This document shows, piece after piece, positions 15,781 to 15,789 of a DNA stretch of 15,789 bases. The translations under genes were made by a program, and so were the position numbers. Source of the DNA: Porogramme epimiltina (Eukaryota > Basidiomycota > Agaricomycetes > Polyporales > Polyporaceae); contig FTLJ01001462.1 in assembly GCA_900155495.1 (NCBI GenBank), forward strand, positions 1 to 15,789. The letters are read 5' to 3'. A model generated the notes under the pieces. The model was not told where the DNA came from, did not search any database, and worked only from the letters and a program-made list of their open reading frames with translations. The first letter of the stretch is position 1, and each line of letters starts with the position of its first letter.

Positions 15781-15789
15781 TGACATAGC

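Larger units (their letters stand above)
14825..15789 (+). repeat. Upstream module, copy 2 (cut by right edge)
   Basis: This is the diverged copy of about 1370-2379. It ends at the window edge with CCCAGTGAGTTGACATAGC, which matches 2361-2379 with one mismatch. In copy 1 the HET-B ATG lies 50 bp beyond this point. By position, a third HET gene is expected just outside the window. Confidence 0.75.

Noticed and set aside
1..15789. tRNA, rRNA and CRISPR arrays
   Set aside because: I looked for tRNA-like arms, conserved rRNA segments and regularly spaced direct repeats on both strands and saw none. No structure search could be run.

Overview
The window looks like a GC-rich basidiomycete chromosome segment, probably from an agaricomycete and possibly a polypore. 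The lineage is inferred, not tested. It rests on the HET-domain protein style, short GT-AG introns of about 50-70 nt, and a fungal LINE of the kind that carries a C-terminal RNase H.

Layout. (1) Positions 1-1162 hold the 3' end of a first HET-domain family gene ('HET-A'), cut by the left edge. (2) About 1370-2379 is an upstream module with a poly(A)-signal hexamer and promoter-like sequence, ending in the donor of a short 5'UTR intron. (3) A second HET gene ('HET-B') starts at 2429, has one intron at 3401-3464, and is interrupted at 4132; its remaining codons resume at 10553 and stop at 11658. (4) The interruption, 4133-10539, is a complete-looking LINE on the minus strand. It has a 5'UTR, ORF1 (572 aa, three zinc knuckles), ORF2 (1313 aa, endonuclease, reverse transcriptase, RNase H and zinc knuckle), a 3'UTR, AATAAA and a poly(A) tail, and it is flanked by an exact 14-bp target site duplication. 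(5) About 3.1 kb (11659 to roughly 14760) has no gene I can recognise, although intron-like signals recur on the minus strand. (6) About 14825-15789 is a diverged second copy of the upstream module. It stops at the window edge exactly where a third HET gene would be expected to begin.

The window therefore captures a tandem array of HET-type (nonself recognition/incompatibility) genes, with one member broken by what appears to be a recent retrotransposition. Both LINE ORFs are open and all catalytic residues I could check are present. The HET-B frame is continuous across the insertion once the element and one copy of the duplication are discounted. The host gene was therefore intact when hit, and little decay has followed. 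The broken gene still encodes its whole HET domain, followed by a short LINE-encoded tail and a plus-strand AATAAA inside the element.

I see no tRNA, rRNA, CRISPR array or bacterial-type operon. I find no clearly novel system. The strongest leads are the insertion allele, the repeated promoter module that predicts a third gene, and the unusual sequence features of the LINE.
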